Origin: Bittarella massiliensis (ex Durand et al. 2017) | GTDB lineage: Bacteria > Bacillota > Clostridia > Oscillospirales > Ruminococcaceae | Reading direction: 5' to 3' | Length of the DNA stretch: 64,000 nt | Assembly: GCF_001486165.1 (NCBI RefSeq) | Contig: NZ_LN908975.1 | Span: 248,001 to 312,000, forward strand | Shown: positions 16,625 through 24,863 of the stretch, in pieces | Layout of the letters: each line of letters opens with the position of its first letter | Position numbering within the stretch: position 1 is the stretch's first letter | Notes under the pieces: model-generated | The model's input: the letters and a program-made list of their open reading frames with translations, nothing else | Databases searched by the model: none | What the model was told of the DNA's origin: nothing | Position numbers and translations under genes: made by a program

Positions 16625-17315
16625 GTCCCCACACCACCTTTAAATACTTGGGTTTTTTCGGGTCGAACTCAATTTTCTCGCGGATGCGGCGGATGTGCAC
16701 CGCCACCGTGTTCTCGGCGTTGAAGCTGGGCTCGTTCCACACCTTCTCGTAGATTTCGTCGATGGAGAAGACCCGCCCTTGGTTTTGCATCAACAGGTGG
16801 AGGATCTTGTACTCGATGGGGGTCAGCCGCACCGGTTCGCCGTCCACCAGCACCTCTTTGGTGGTGTTGTTGATGACCAGTCCGTCGCACTGGAGCACGT
16901 CGTCCCGCTCGCCGAACGAGCCCGAGAAGGTCACGTACCGCCGCAGCTGGCTCTTGACCCGGGCCACCAGTTCCAGGGGGTTGAAGGGCTTGACGATGTA
17001 GTCGTCGGCCCCCAGGTTCAGGCCGATGATCTTGTCGGTGTCCTCCCCTTTGGCCGAAACCAGGATGATGGGGATCTGGTTTTGCTCCCTGATTTTGAGG
17101 GTGGTCTGGATGCCGTCGAGTTTGGGCATCATGATGTCCATCAAAATCAGGTGGATCTCATTTTCCCGCAGCTGCTGAATGGCCTGAATGCCGTCGTAGG
17201 CCTTGAGGACGTTCAGCCCCTCGTTTTTCAGGTAAATTTCGATGACGTTGACGATTTCCCGGTCGTCGTCCACCACCAGAACGTTCAGATCCTGCATGCT
17301 GTTTGCCGCTGCCAT
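16599..17315 (-). CDS. OmpR/PhoB family response regulator (VanR-like)
   Basis: A 238-aa DNA-binding regulator. The receiver domain (about 8-122) shows the acidic pocket VVDDDRE, phospho-acceptor D in LMDIMMPKLDG near 58, the VSAKGED loop and K in VKPFNPLEL near 109. The C-terminal winged helix carries LTPIEYKILHLLMQNQG and the recognition-helix block NTVAVHIRRIREKIE. It is the cognate partner of the overlapping histidine kinase. Start ATG at 17315 follows GGAGGA; an internal ATG at 17297 is less likely. The target genes are not indicated. Confidence 0.94.
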   Translation of the reverse strand: MAAANSMQDLNVLVVDDDREIVNVIEIYLKNEGLNVLKAYDGIQAIQQLRENEIHLILMDIMMPKLDGIQTTLKIREQNQIPIILVSAKGEDTDKIIGLNLGADDYIVKPFNPLELVARVKSQLRRYVTFSGSFGERDDVLQCDGLVINNTTKEVLVDGEPVRLTPIEYKILHLLMQNQGRVFSIDEIYEKVWNEPSFNAENTVAVHIRRIREKIEFDPKKPKYLKVVWGLGYKIEKL

Positions 17316-17398
17316 ATTGTCCTCCTCCGCCCGGGGGGCGTGTTTCTCAATTTAGAGGTGACCGCGGCGGCTTTTGCCGCGCGGTCGCTTTTCATTAG

Positions 17399-17404
17399 TA
17401 TACC
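17399..17404 (-). promoter_or_regulatory. -10 element of the two-component operon
   Basis: Minus-strand TATACT about 85 bases before the regulator start. No good -35 hexamer is visible at 16-19 bases, so activation by a regulator, possibly the response regulator itself, is conceivable. Confidence 0.35.
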
Positions 17405-17579
17405 ACACGCCCTGCGTTTAGGAGTAGTGTAAACCCCGTTTCTTACCGGGGCCCCGCCAAAAAAGTGACGATTTTCTTTCGCTTTTTTGCCCCTTCGGCC
17501 CGGCGGCGCGCCGCCGTTTGTGTTACAATAAACACAGTCTGCCGACCGGCGGGAAATACAGGAAAGAGGGGATGAGCGA

Positions 17580-18278
17580 ATGCGCTATGAGACCGTCTGC
17601 CGCGCCACCTTTTTGGAGCGGCCCAACCGCTTTGTGGCCTGGTGTGACCTGGCGGGGGAGCGGGTGCGCTGCCACGTGAAGAACACCGGCCGCTGTGGGG
17701 AGCTGCTGCTGCCCGGGGCCCAGGTCGTCTTGCAGGACCGGCGGGGCCGGGCGGAGGGACAGAAGACCCAGTTCTCCCTCGTCTCGGTCTACAAGGGGGG
17801 GATGCTGGTCAACATCGACTCCCAGGCCCCCAACGCCGTGGTGAAGGAGGCCCTCCTCTCGGGGGCCCTCGCCCTGCCCGGCTACCAGTCCCCCGACCTG
17901 GTGCGGGCCGAGTACCCCTTTGGCGCCTCCCGCATCGACTTCTACTTGGAAAAGGGCGGCCGCCGTGCCCTGGTGGAGGTCAAGGGGGTCACCCTCGAGG
18001 AGGGGGGCGGCCTCTACTTCCCCGACGCGCCCACCCAGCGGGGGGTCAAGCACATCGAGGAGTTGGAGCGGGCCCATGCCCAGGGGTGGGACGCCTTTCT
18101 CCTCTTTGTGGCGCAGCTCTCCCCGGCCCGCTTCCTCTCCCCCAACGACCGCACCCACCCCCAGTTTGGGCAGGCCCTCCGCCGGGCCGCCGCGGCCGGG
18201 ATCACCCCCCTCTGCTACGACTGCCGGGTGACGGAGGACAGCCTTGTGCTGGGCCGGCCGGTGGAGGTGCGGTTATAA
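17580..18278 (+). CDS. sfsA: SfsA family protein (sugar fermentation stimulation protein)
   Basis: A 232-aa protein of the SfsA family: an N-terminal OB-like region (VCRATFLERPNRFVAWCDLAG, CHVKNTGRCGELLLPGA) and a C-terminal nuclease-like core with the EVKGVTL motif and GVKHIEEL. The E-x-K pattern and preceding acidic residue resemble a restriction-endonuclease-like fold, which has led to suggestions of nuclease activity; the name comes from an E. coli overexpression phenotype. ATG at 17580 follows GAAAGAGGGG. A -10-like TACAAT lies at 17524-17529. Terminator at 18298. Confidence 0.92.
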   Translation: MRYETVCRATFLERPNRFVAWCDLAGERVRCHVKNTGRCGELLLPGAQVVLQDRRGRAEGQKTQFSLVSVYKGGMLVNIDSQAPNAVVKEALLSGALALPGYQSPDLVRAEYPFGASRIDFYLEKGGRRALVEVKGVTLEEGGGLYFPDAPTQRGVKHIEELERAHAQGWDAFLLFVAQLSPARFLSPNDRTHPQFGQALRRAAAAGITPLCYDCRVTEDSLVLGRPVEVRL

Positions 18279-18297
18279 AAAACAGACAGCAAAAAAA

Positions 18298-18337
18298 GAG
18301 CGCCGGCGGCCAATGGGCCGCCGGCGCTCCTGCTTTT
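18298..18337 (+). terminator. terminator of sfsA, also facing the convergent XRE gene
   Basis: Perfect 14-bp stem GAGCGCCGGCGGCC / GGCCGCCGGCGCTC with an AATG loop. Pyrimidine and T residues follow on the plus strand, and a run of A (T on the minus strand) precedes it, so it may work in both directions. Confidence 0.82.
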
Positions 18338-18355
18338 AAATCGCTGCAAAAAAGC

Positions 18356-18706
18356 CTATTCGAGAGGGCTGCCTTCCCCATCTGCGGACATCTCGCGCTG
18401 CGCCTCTAGCAGCTCTCTGGCAGATTTGACGAGATAGTCCTGCAAGGAGGGGGCGAGCTGCCCAAACGCTTCAAGGAGCTCTTTCTTCCGCCCTTCACCC
18501 GGCACAAACATCCCGCCGCTCCCCGTGCGCAGCCAGGTTTCGCTGGCGCTGAACTGGCTGCAGATGGCCTTGATGTTCTGCTCGGTGACCGTCGAGCCGC
18601 TCTTTTCCAGATAGCTGACGGCGCTCTGCTTGCGCCCAATGCGCGCGGCAAATTCCTGCTGACTGAGCCCCAGCGCCTTGCGCAACTGACGGATGCGATC
18701 GTTCAC
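18356..18706 (-). CDS. XRE family helix-turn-helix regulator
   Basis: A 116-aa protein with an N-terminal Cro/C1-type HTH (about 4-60; LGLSQQEFAARIGRKQSAVSYLEK). The C-terminal part is helical and acidic, perhaps for dimerisation. GTG start at 18706 after AAAGGAG. It lies 25 bases downstream of the ribbon-helix-helix gene on the same strand, so the two probably form a small operon resembling phage or plasmid control pairs. Confidence 0.82.
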   Translation of the reverse strand: MNDRIRQLRKALGLSQQEFAARIGRKQSAVSYLEKSGSTVTEQNIKAICSQFSASETWLRTGSGGMFVPGEGRKKELLEAFGQLAPSLQDYLVKSARELLEAQREMSADGEGSPLE

Positions 18707-18731
18707 AGCGTTTTCTCCTTTACTGTATCTC

Positions 18732-18914
18732 TTACCTGTCTTTGGGGGTCTTTGGGGTCATCTTCTCCTGCTTGACGACCTCCAACCCCAGGCGAATCAG
18801 CTCCGCCGCGGCCTGCGAGTGGGTGGGGAAGCGCCGCTCAAAGCGAAAGGCCTCCAGTTCTCGGAGCATCTCTTCGTCTACCGAAATCATGCAGCGGAGG
18901 CTCTTGGTCGCCAT
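18732..18914 (-). CDS. small ribbon-helix-helix-like protein
   Basis: A 60-aa protein with a short beta strand (LRCMISVD) followed by two helices (EMLRELEAFRFE; SQAAAELIRLGLEVV), the pattern of CopG/Arc-type DNA-binding proteins, and a basic tail. ATG at 18914 with GAGGCGAC upstream. Upstream of the XRE gene on the same strand. It could be an antitoxin, but no toxin gene is next to it. Confidence 0.6.
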   Translation of the reverse strand: MATKSLRCMISVDEEMLRELEAFRFERRFPTHSQAAAELIRLGLEVVKQEKMTPKTPKDR

Positions 18915-19091
18915 GTTGTCGCCTCTTTATATAGGCACCATAACACAGTGGGGTGCCGGTGTAAAGACCAGGGGGAAGGTAGTGGCGGACAGGCTGGCGG
19001 TGCTTGGCATTCTGCCGCAGTGAGAGGACGCGCGGCGTTTTCACAGGGCGGAGAGGGGGCGTTCCAATGTGTACAATTGAAGTATCCCTAG

Positions 19092-19376
19092 TTATAAAAT
19101 AGGGTCTTTCGCTCGGGTTGTCTCAAAGTAATATTGGAAGTTTTTCCAGTCCTCCTGTTCCTGAAACATAGTGAGTAAAATTTGCTCCTCCAGTGCTTGA
19201 GAATCCTCTCTGTCCAATTCCTTCATAAAGAGCTGTAGAAATATCCTGTTTGCCGTCCGCCTAACAACAATGTCGCGGGAGAGCATCAGCAAGAGGGGGA
19301 GAAGCAGTTTGCTGTCACTAAGGGTCTCTCGAAAATACCGAACTTCTCGAAAGGTCTCCCCATCCCCCAATTGCAA
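19092..19376 (-). CDS. hypothetical protein, AT-rich gene
   Basis: A 94-aa mostly helical protein with two Leu-rich stretches (SKLLLPLLLMLSRD and ANRIFLQLFMKEL) and an aromatic/charged C-terminal part (FQEQEDWKNFQYYFETT). I recognise no family. TTG start at 19376 is supported by AGGGAGGA. Lower GC than the surrounding genes and a location among orphan regulators suggest acquisition. A -10 TATAAT (19419-19424, minus) precedes it. Confidence 0.5.
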   Translation of the reverse strand: MQLGDGETFREVRYFRETLSDSKLLLPLLLMLSRDIVVRRTANRIFLQLFMKELDREDSQALEEQILLTMFQEQEDWKNFQYYFETTRAKDPIL

Positions 19377-19399
19377 AAAATCCTCCCTAAATTTTCGAG

Positions 19400-19476
19400 T
19401 TGCGACTTATGGGTCTCAATTATACCATTGAATCCCCTATATCATTAAGGAAAGGTTTGCGACTGATTGGTCACAA
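19400..19476. promoter_or_regulatory. pair of 20-base direct repeats between divergent small genes
   Basis: TTGCGACTTATGGGTCTCAA (19400-19419) and TTGCGACTGATTGGTCACAA (19457-19476) match at most positions and are 57 bases apart. The first abuts the minus-strand -10 TATAAT, so a repressor, possibly the adjacent XRE protein, may bind both. Confidence 0.5.
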
Positions 19477-19495
19477 CTGGTGAGAGGGGAAAAAC

Positions 19496-19747
19496 TTGAA
19501 AAATATGATTATTCAGAATGTCAGTTTGTCTGACAATTTGAAGAGATTGCGCAAACGGGCAAACCTATCTCAAGAAAAGTTGGTGGGGAAGATGAACCTG
19601 TTGGGAAGTCGTCTGGACAGAAGTGCTTACTCGAAAATAGAAACAGGGATACTTCAATGGCGCACATCGAAATGTTTTTTACAGCCCCTCTTTTTCGGGG
19701 CTATTTGTCCCCTTTGCATTGCCGGGAATATAATTTATAATGCCTGA
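19496..19747 (+). pseudogene. truncated XRE regulator fragment
   Basis: The first 50 or so residues form a normal Cro/C1 HTH (LSDNLKRLRKRANLSQEKLV, then DRSAYSKIETG). In family members this is followed by a conserved effector region, but here the frame continues into an unrelated Cys/Phe-rich tail that overlaps the 3' end of the convergent gene. This looks like a 3' truncation. TTG start at 19496 with GAGAGGGG upstream. It may still make a DNA-binding fragment. Confidence 0.55.
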
Positions 19748-19924
19748 TACATTACAAGCTAAAATGGAGCAGAGAGTATCCAGTGTCGTAGTTGTAATTG
19801 GCTTTCCTTGCTTTATGCGGTGTAGAGTATTGCTGGAGATTTTATAATAATGAATTAAGTCATATTCTTTTAAATTGCGCTTATTTAGCGTTTTGTAAAA
19901 AGGGGCATAGGAGATTATAAACAT
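19679..19924 (-). CDS. small XRE family helix-turn-helix regulator
   Basis: An 81-aa single-domain regulator: FYKTLNKRNLKEYDLIHYYKISSNTLHRIKQGKPITTTTLDTLCSIL fits the compact Cro/C1 HTH in which the second helix reads 'S-x-x-T-L-x-R-I-K'. Low GC and AAA/ATA codons differ from the flanks. Start ATG at 19924 follows AGAAAGGAGG. Its last codons form the hairpin AGCCCC/GGGGCT that may end transcription from the convergent fragment. Confidence 0.75.
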   Translation of the reverse strand: MFIISYAPFYKTLNKRNLKEYDLIHYYKISSNTLHRIKQGKPITTTTLDTLCSILACNVSGIINYIPGNAKGTNSPEKEGL

Positions 19925-20100
19925 GCCTCCTTTCTAAATGAAACAATTTGTAAGTGTATTTAATATATTGAGCATATTTTGTAGATTGAGTATGGTGACC
20001 ATGGGAACAAAAGTACCGGCTTTTGCCCCATCTGTGTATAGCGACAGGACGAAAAGGCGCAAAAGTGAAAAACATGAACAGTGATAGGGAGGGAGCGCAG

Positions 20101-20331
20101 GTGAAAACCCAATACCCCGAAAATTTCAAGGCCCTGGGCCAGAACCTCGCCTATTACCGCAAGCGGGCGGGCTACACCCAGGAGGCCTTTGCAGAGTACA
20201 TCGGCAAGAGCGCCAACTTTATCTCCCAGATAGAGGGTCCGGCGACCTTGAAGGGGGTGTCGCTGGAGACCCTCTTCAAAATGGCAGACACCCTGCACAT
20301 CCTGCCCGGCCAATTGCTGGACGGGCGGTGA
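20101..20331 (+). CDS. XRE family helix-turn-helix regulator
   Basis: A 76-aa protein consisting of one Cro/C1 HTH (FKALGQNLAYYRKRAGYTQEAFAEYIGKSANFISQIEG...) and the usual helix-5 end (LETLFKMADTLHILPGQLL). GTG start at 20101 is preferred because AGGGAGGGA is 6-7 bases upstream; longer in-frame starts lack a site. It ends five bases from the convergent chorismate mutase gene. Confidence 0.82.
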   Translation: MKTQYPENFKALGQNLAYYRKRAGYTQEAFAEYIGKSANFISQIEGPATLKGVSLETLFKMADTLHILPGQLLDGR

Positions 20332-20335
20332 GGGG

Positions 20336-20602
20336 TTAGCCCCGCAAAATCTCCTCCTGGTAGGCCCGGCTCAGGCGGATGGCAGTGGACAGCAGTTCGC
20401 AGGCCGCGTCCCCCATCTCCGGCGGCACCTGGGCCCGGGCGCGGGCGAGGATGGCATCCTCCCGCCCCTGGTTGAGCACCGGCAGCCCCCGCTCTTTTTT
20501 GTACTGCCCCACCTGGGCCACCACCGCCATCCGGCGGCAGAAGAGGGAGAGCAGCTCCCGGTCGATTTGGTCGATTTCCTCCCGCAGCTTGTCCAGTTCC
20601 AC
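20336..20602 (-). CDS. aroQ: chorismate mutase, AroQ class
   Basis: An 88-aa all-helical chorismate mutase converting chorismate to prephenate. Key features: LREEIDQIDRELLSLFCRRM (Arg and Asp of helix 1), VAQVGQYKKERGLPVLNQGRED (Lys and Arg of the active site), and the C-terminal helix SRAYQEEIL. It is a stand-alone domain, not fused to prephenate dehydratase. GTG start at 20602 after AGGGAGGAA. Last gene of the aro operon, 42 bases after aroC. Confidence 0.9.
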   Translation of the reverse strand: MELDKLREEIDQIDRELLSLFCRRMAVVAQVGQYKKERGLPVLNQGREDAILARARAQVPPEMGDAACELLSTAIRLSRAYQEEILRG

Positions 20603-20644
20603 AGCGTGTTCCTCCCTGTTTGTTTTGGTTTGGCCCTCAGCCCT

Positions 20645-21715
20645 TTAGCCCAGCAGGTCTGCCAGGGCGATGGCGGCGGCCGCCTCCACGCAGACGGCGG
20701 CCCGGGGGACGATGCAGGGGTCGTGCCGCCCGCGGATCTCGGCGGTGAGGGCCTCTCCGGTGACAAAGTTGACCGTCTGCTGCGGCTTGGCGATGGAGGG
20801 GGTGGGCTTGAAGGCCGCCCGAAAGAGGAGCGGCATCCCGTTGGAGATGCCCCCCTGGATCCCCCCGGCGGCGTTGCGGCTGGTGCGGATCTTCCCCCCT
20901 TCGCTGACAAAGGGGTCGTTGCTCTCGCTCCCCCGCATGCGGGCGGCGGAAAACCCGGCCCCAAACTCCACCCCTTTCACCGCGGGGATGGCGAAGAGGA
21001 GGTAGGCCAGCCGGCTCTCCAGGGTGTCGAAGAAGGGGTCGCCCACCCCGGCGGGCAGCCCGGTGACGGCGCACTCCACCACCCCGCCCACCGAGTCGCA
21101 GTCGGCCCGGGCGGCGGCAATGGCGGCCTGCATCCCCTCGCCGGCGGCGGGGTCGAGCACCGGAAAGTCGCGGCTGTGCAGAGTGTCGAATTCCCGGGGC
21201 CCCACCGACACCGGGTCAAAGGGGGTGTCCGCCACCCCGGCGATCTCCGCCGCGTGGGCGCCGATGGCGATGCCCCGCTGCCGCAGCATCAGGCTGGCCA
21301 CCGCCCCGGCGTAGACCAGGGGGGCCGTCAGCCGCCCCGAGAAGTGGCCGCCCCCCCGCACGTCGTTAAAGCCGCCGTAGCGCAGGTGGCCGGTGTAGTC
21401 GGCGTGGCCCGGCCGGGCGATCTGCGACTGGGGGCCGTAGTCGCCCGAGCGGGTGGAGGTGTTTTCGATCACCACCGTCAGGGGGGTGCCGCAGGCCACC
21501 CCGTCCACCGCCCCGCTGACGATGTGGGGCAGGTCGGGTTCGCGGCGGGCGGTGGAGTAGGCCCCCCGCGCCAGCCGTCGGGCGCAGTAGGCGCGGATGT
21601 ACCCCTCCTCCAGGTGCAGGCCGGGGGTCACCCCCTCAATTACCGCGCCGATGGCCGGGCCGTGGCTCTCCCCAAAGAGGGTCACCCGAAACCGGCTGCC
21701 AAAACTAGAAGACAT
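20645..21715 (-). CDS. aroC: chorismate synthase
   Basis: A 356-aa FMN-dependent enzyme converting EPSP to chorismate, the last shikimate step. Signatures: GESHGPAIGAVIEG near the N-terminus, ARRLARGAYSTARREPD near 47, RPGHADYTG near 103, GGHFSGRLTAPLVYAG near 123, and GGIQGGISNGMPLLFRAAFKPTPSI near 285. Its start overlaps the end of aroA by 11 bases, consistent with translational coupling. Confidence 0.96.
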   Translation of the reverse strand: MSSSFGSRFRVTLFGESHGPAIGAVIEGVTPGLHLEEGYIRAYCARRLARGAYSTARREPDLPHIVSGAVDGVACGTPLTVVIENTSTRSGDYGPQSQIARPGHADYTGHLRYGGFNDVRGGGHFSGRLTAPLVYAGAVASLMLRQRGIAIGAHAAEIAGVADTPFDPVSVGPREFDTLHSRDFPVLDPAAGEGMQAAIAAARADCDSVGGVVECAVTGLPAGVGDPFFDTLESRLAYLLFAIPAVKGVEFGAGFSAARMRGSESNDPFVSEGGKIRTSRNAAGGIQGGISNGMPLLFRAAFKPTPSIAKPQQTVNFVTGEALTAEIRGRHDPCIVPRAAVCVEAAAAIALADLLG

Positions 21716-22982
21716 GAACGCTTCCCCCCAACATCTCGTAATCGCGGAAGAAGTCGGGGTACGACTTCTCCACGCACTCGGCGCAGTCCAGCTCCACCGG
21801 CCCCTCGCACCAGAGGGCGGCGATGGCCGCGCTCATGGCCATGCGGTGGTCGCGGTGGGTGGCGGCCGGCCCGCCGGGCCGCAGCCCTTCGGCCAGGGGC
21901 TGGCCCTCCACCGCGAGCAGGTCTCCCTCGCCCCGGCAGCGGCCCCCCAGGTCACTGATGAGGGCGGCGGTGGCGGCTAGGCGGTCGCACTCTTTGATGG
22001 TCAGGCGGGCGGCGCCGGTAAAGGCGGTCTCCCCCTGGGCGGCGGCGGCGGTCACCGCCAGGATGGGCAGGATGTCAGGGATGTCCTCCCCCGCCACCGG
22101 GCCGCCGGTGAGGGGGGCCGACTGCACCCGCACAAAATCCCTGCCCCGGGTCACGGCGGCGCCCCAGCGCTCCAGCACGTCGCAGACCGCCCGGTCCCCC
22201 TGCAGCGAGAGGGGGGAGAGCCCTTCCACCGTCACGTCGCCGGAGATGGCCCCGGCGCAGAGGAAGAAGGCCGCGCCCGAATAGTCCCCCTCCACCGCGG
22301 TATCGCAGGGGACAAACCGCTGTCCCCCGGGGATGAACCAGCCCAGGGGGGTGCGCCGGGCCCTCACCCCGAAGGCGGCCATGGCCTGCAGGGTCATCTC
22401 CACGTAGGGCCCGGAGTGCAGCGGGGTGGTGAGGAGGATCTCGCTGTCCCCCTCCAGGGCGGCCAGGGCGAAGAGCAGCCCGGTGATGAACTGGCTGGAC
22501 ACGTCCCCGGCGATTTCGTACCGGCCCGGTTTCAGCTGCCCGCCCAGGGTGAAGGGGAGGGTGTTTTCGTAGTGGAAGGCGGCCCCGCCTGCCGCGAGGC
22601 AGGGCAGGATGGGGGAGAGGGGACGGCTGGGCAGCTGCCCGGCCCCCGAAAAGGTGGTCTCCACCCCCAGGGCGGCGGCCACCGGCACCAAAAAGCGGAG
22701 GGTGGAGCCGCTCTCCCCGCAGTCGATGGCGGCCTGTCGGGGCCGCGCCCCGGTGGGGATGCCCAGGATGGAGTAGGCCCCCCCGTCCATCCGCCGCACC
22801 CGGGCCCCCAGGGCGGCGATCCCCCGCAGGGTGGCCTGCACGTCCTTGGAGGCGGGGACGTTTCGCAGCACCGTCTCCCCCTCGGCCAGGGCCGCGCAGA
22901 GGAGCAGCCGGTGGGCCATCGACTTGGAGGGCGGCGCGGTGATGGCCCCCCGCAGGGCCCGGGCGGCGACCCGCGCCCTCAC
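21705..22982 (-). CDS. aroA: 3-phosphoshikimate 1-carboxyvinyltransferase (EPSP synthase)
   Basis: A 425-aa enzyme joining shikimate-3-phosphate and PEP. PPSKSMAHR near residue 16, CGESGSTLRFLVP near 80, QLPSRPLSPI near 110, SSQFITGLL near 150, EGDYSGAAFF near 220, and the C-terminal KECDRLAA and THRDHRMAM blocks are all present. The position before the conserved catalytic region matches the normal family length, so the enzyme seems intact. GTG at 22982 overlaps the aroB stop (GTGA), and is therefore preferred to the longer frame starting at 23027. Confidence 0.95.
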   Translation of the reverse strand: MRARVAARALRGAITAPPSKSMAHRLLLCAALAEGETVLRNVPASKDVQATLRGIAALGARVRRMDGGAYSILGIPTGARPRQAAIDCGESGSTLRFLVPVAAALGVETTFSGAGQLPSRPLSPILPCLAAGGAAFHYENTLPFTLGGQLKPGRYEIAGDVSSQFITGLLFALAALEGDSEILLTTPLHSGPYVEMTLQAMAAFGVRARRTPLGWFIPGGQRFVPCDTAVEGDYSGAAFFLCAGAISGDVTVEGLSPLSLQGDRAVCDVLERWGAAVTRGRDFVRVQSAPLTGGPVAGEDIPDILPILAVTAAAAQGETAFTGAARLTIKECDRLAATAALISDLGGRCRGEGDLLAVEGQPLAEGLRPGGPAATHRDHRMAMSAAIAALWCEGPVELDCAECVEKSYPDFFRDYEMLGGSVHVF

Positions 22983-24037
22983 GCCCGGCTCCCCCCAGCG
23001 GCCATGAACTGCGCGAAGGCGCCCCACTCCATCGACACCGGCTCACAGCGGCCGATGGCGCGGATGAGCACCGGGGAGATGCTCATCCCGTCCCGCTTTT
23101 TGTCCCCGGCGGCAATAGCCAGCAGCTCTTCCAGGGGGGCGTCATAGCGCCAGTCCAGGCCGTTTCGCTGCAGACAGTCGCGGATGGCGGCCGGCACCTC
23201 GGGGGCGCAGAGGCCGTTTCGGGCGCAGGCGTCGGCCATCATCTGCATCCCGATGGCCACCGCCTTGCCGTGGGTGACGGCAAAGCCCGAGTGCTTTTCG
23301 ATGGCGTGACCCAGGGTGTGGCCAAAGTTGAGGACCATCCGCTCCCCGGTGTCCCGCTCGTCGGCCTCCACCACCGCCGCCTTGATGGCGATGCAGCGGG
23401 CGACGATGGGTAGCAGGTTGCGGCGAAAGTCCCCCCGCATCTGCTCGAAGAGCTGCGCGTCGCGGATGGCGCCGTACTTGATGGCCTCCCCCACCCCGTC
23501 GGCAAAGGTCTCTTCCGGCAGGGTGTCGAAGAAGGCGGTGTCGCAGAGCACCGCCGAGGGCTGCCAGAAACAGCCCACCAGGTTTTTCCCCCCGTCGATG
23601 TTGACGGCGGTCTTCCCCCCCACCGAGGAGTCGATTTGGGCCAGCAGGGTGGTGGGGATCTGCACGTACTCCACCCCCCGCAGGTAGACGGCGGCGCAAA
23701 AGCCGGTCACGTCCCCAGGGATGCCGCCTCCCAGGGCCACCAGAAAGTCGCTGCGGGTGATGCCCTCACGGTGGAGAAACTCGCAGATCGCCAGGGCGGT
23801 CTCCATCCGCTTGTGGGGCTCCCCCCCGGGGAAGGCGAACTTGCAGCAGGGGATGCCCCGCCCCTCCAGCGCCCGACGCACCGATTCGCCGTAGAGGCCG
23901 TCCACCGTCTCGTCGGTGACAATGGCGGCCCGCTTGCCCTGGTGGCGCGCGGCCAACTGGTCGTAAAAGGCGTCAGCGCAGCCGTGGCCCACCGTCACCT
24001 CATAGGCTCTCCCGGTTTTGACTGGTATGATTTCCAA
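22979..24037 (-). CDS. aroB: 3-dehydroquinate synthase
   Basis: A 352-aa NAD- and metal-dependent enzyme that cyclises DAHP. Motifs: GGGIPGDVTGFCAAVYLRGV near 103-122, PTTLLAQIDSSVGGKTAVN near 127-145, and the metal-binding EAIKYG, NFGHTLGHAIE and THGKAVAIGM blocks. The start is TTG at 24037, inside the end of tyrA (38-base overlap), with AAGGAGGG upstream. Third structural gene of the aro operon. Confidence 0.96.
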   Translation of the reverse strand: MEIIPVKTGRAYEVTVGHGCADAFYDQLAARHQGKRAAIVTDETVDGLYGESVRRALEGRGIPCCKFAFPGGEPHKRMETALAICEFLHREGITRSDFLVALGGGIPGDVTGFCAAVYLRGVEYVQIPTTLLAQIDSSVGGKTAVNIDGGKNLVGCFWQPSAVLCDTAFFDTLPEETFADGVGEAIKYGAIRDAQLFEQMRGDFRRNLLPIVARCIAIKAAVVEADERDTGERMVLNFGHTLGHAIEKHSGFAVTHGKAVAIGMQMMADACARNGLCAPEVPAAIRDCLQRNGLDWRYDAPLEELLAIAAGDKKRDGMSISPVLIRAIGRCEPVSMEWGAFAQFMAAGGSRA

Positions 24038-24863
24038 GGGTCAGGCCCTCCTTTATTTCGCGTCCCTCCCGCAGCAGCCCCTCCAGGGCGCTGTCGTCCC
24101 CCTGGGCAAGGGCAGCCCGGTACCGGGCGAGGTTGTCGCTGAAGATGTCCAGTTCGGCCAGCAGGGCCGCCCGGTTCTGGGAGAACAGGTCGGTCCACAT
24201 GGCCTCGTTGAGTTTGGCCACCCGGGTCAGGTCCTTAAAGCTGCCCGCCGAAAAGCCGCCGAAGTCCCCGGCGGTGGGGCTTTTGACAAAGCAGTTACTG
24301 ACGATGTGGCACAGCTGCGAGGTCAGGGCGATGATGCGGTCGTGCTCCTCGGGGGTGGAGAGGACCACCTGCCGAAAGTGCAGGGAGAGAAAGAGGGCCC
24401 GCAGCTTTTCGATCTCCGCCTCGCCGCACCCGGGCCCGGGGGTCAGGATCATGCTGGCCCGGTGGAAGAGGTCGACCTGGCTGGCCCGGTAGCCCGAGAG
24501 CTCCCGCCCGGCCATGGGGTGGCCCCCCACAAAGGTGAACCCCTCCTCCCGGGCGATGGGCCAGACCTGGCGGCAAATCTCCCCCTTGACCCCGCAGCAG
24601 TCCACCACCAGCCCCCCCTTGGGGAAGGCGGCCCGGTTTTCCTCTATATAGTCTACCGTTTTTTGCGGCCAAAGGCAAACCAAAATCAGCTCGCACCCGC
24701 CAAAGCGGGCGGGGGTCAGCTCCCCCTGCGCCGCTCCGTCGCGCAGGGCGGCGGCCATGGTCTCGGCGTCCCGGTCACAGGCGAGGACCCGGTGGCCGTG
24801 CTGGGCAAAGCACTTGGCCAGGCTGCCGCCGATGAGGCCCAGCCCCACGATCCCCACCGTCAT
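24000..24863 (-). CDS. tyrA: prephenate dehydrogenase
   Basis: A 287-aa NAD(P)-dependent enzyme taking prephenate toward tyrosine. [11 protein letters not shown] at the N-terminus is the dinucleotide loop; GGHPMAGRE near 120 contains the catalytic-site His; the all-helical C-terminal dimerisation domain has [10 protein letters not shown] and FKDLTRVA. No ACT domain is present, so feedback regulation must lie elsewhere (AroF and the leader attenuator). ATG at 24863 overlaps the aroF stop as ATGA, with AAGGAG eight bases upstream, and is preferred to the ATG at 24872. Confidence 0.94.
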   Translation of the reverse strand: MTVGIVGLGLIGGSLAKCFAQHGHRVLACDRDAETMAAALRDGAAQGELTPARFGGCELILVCLWPQKTVDYIEENRAAFPKGGLVVDCCGVKGEICRQVWPIAREEGFTFVGGHPMAGRELSGYRASQVDLFHRASMILTPGPGCGEAEIEKLRALFLSLHFRQVVLSTPEEHDRIIALTSQLCHIVSNCFVKSPTAGDFGGFSAGSFKDLTRVAKLNEAMWTDLFSQNRAALLAELDIFSDNLARYRAALAQGDDSALEGLLREGREIKEGLTLGNHTSQNRESL

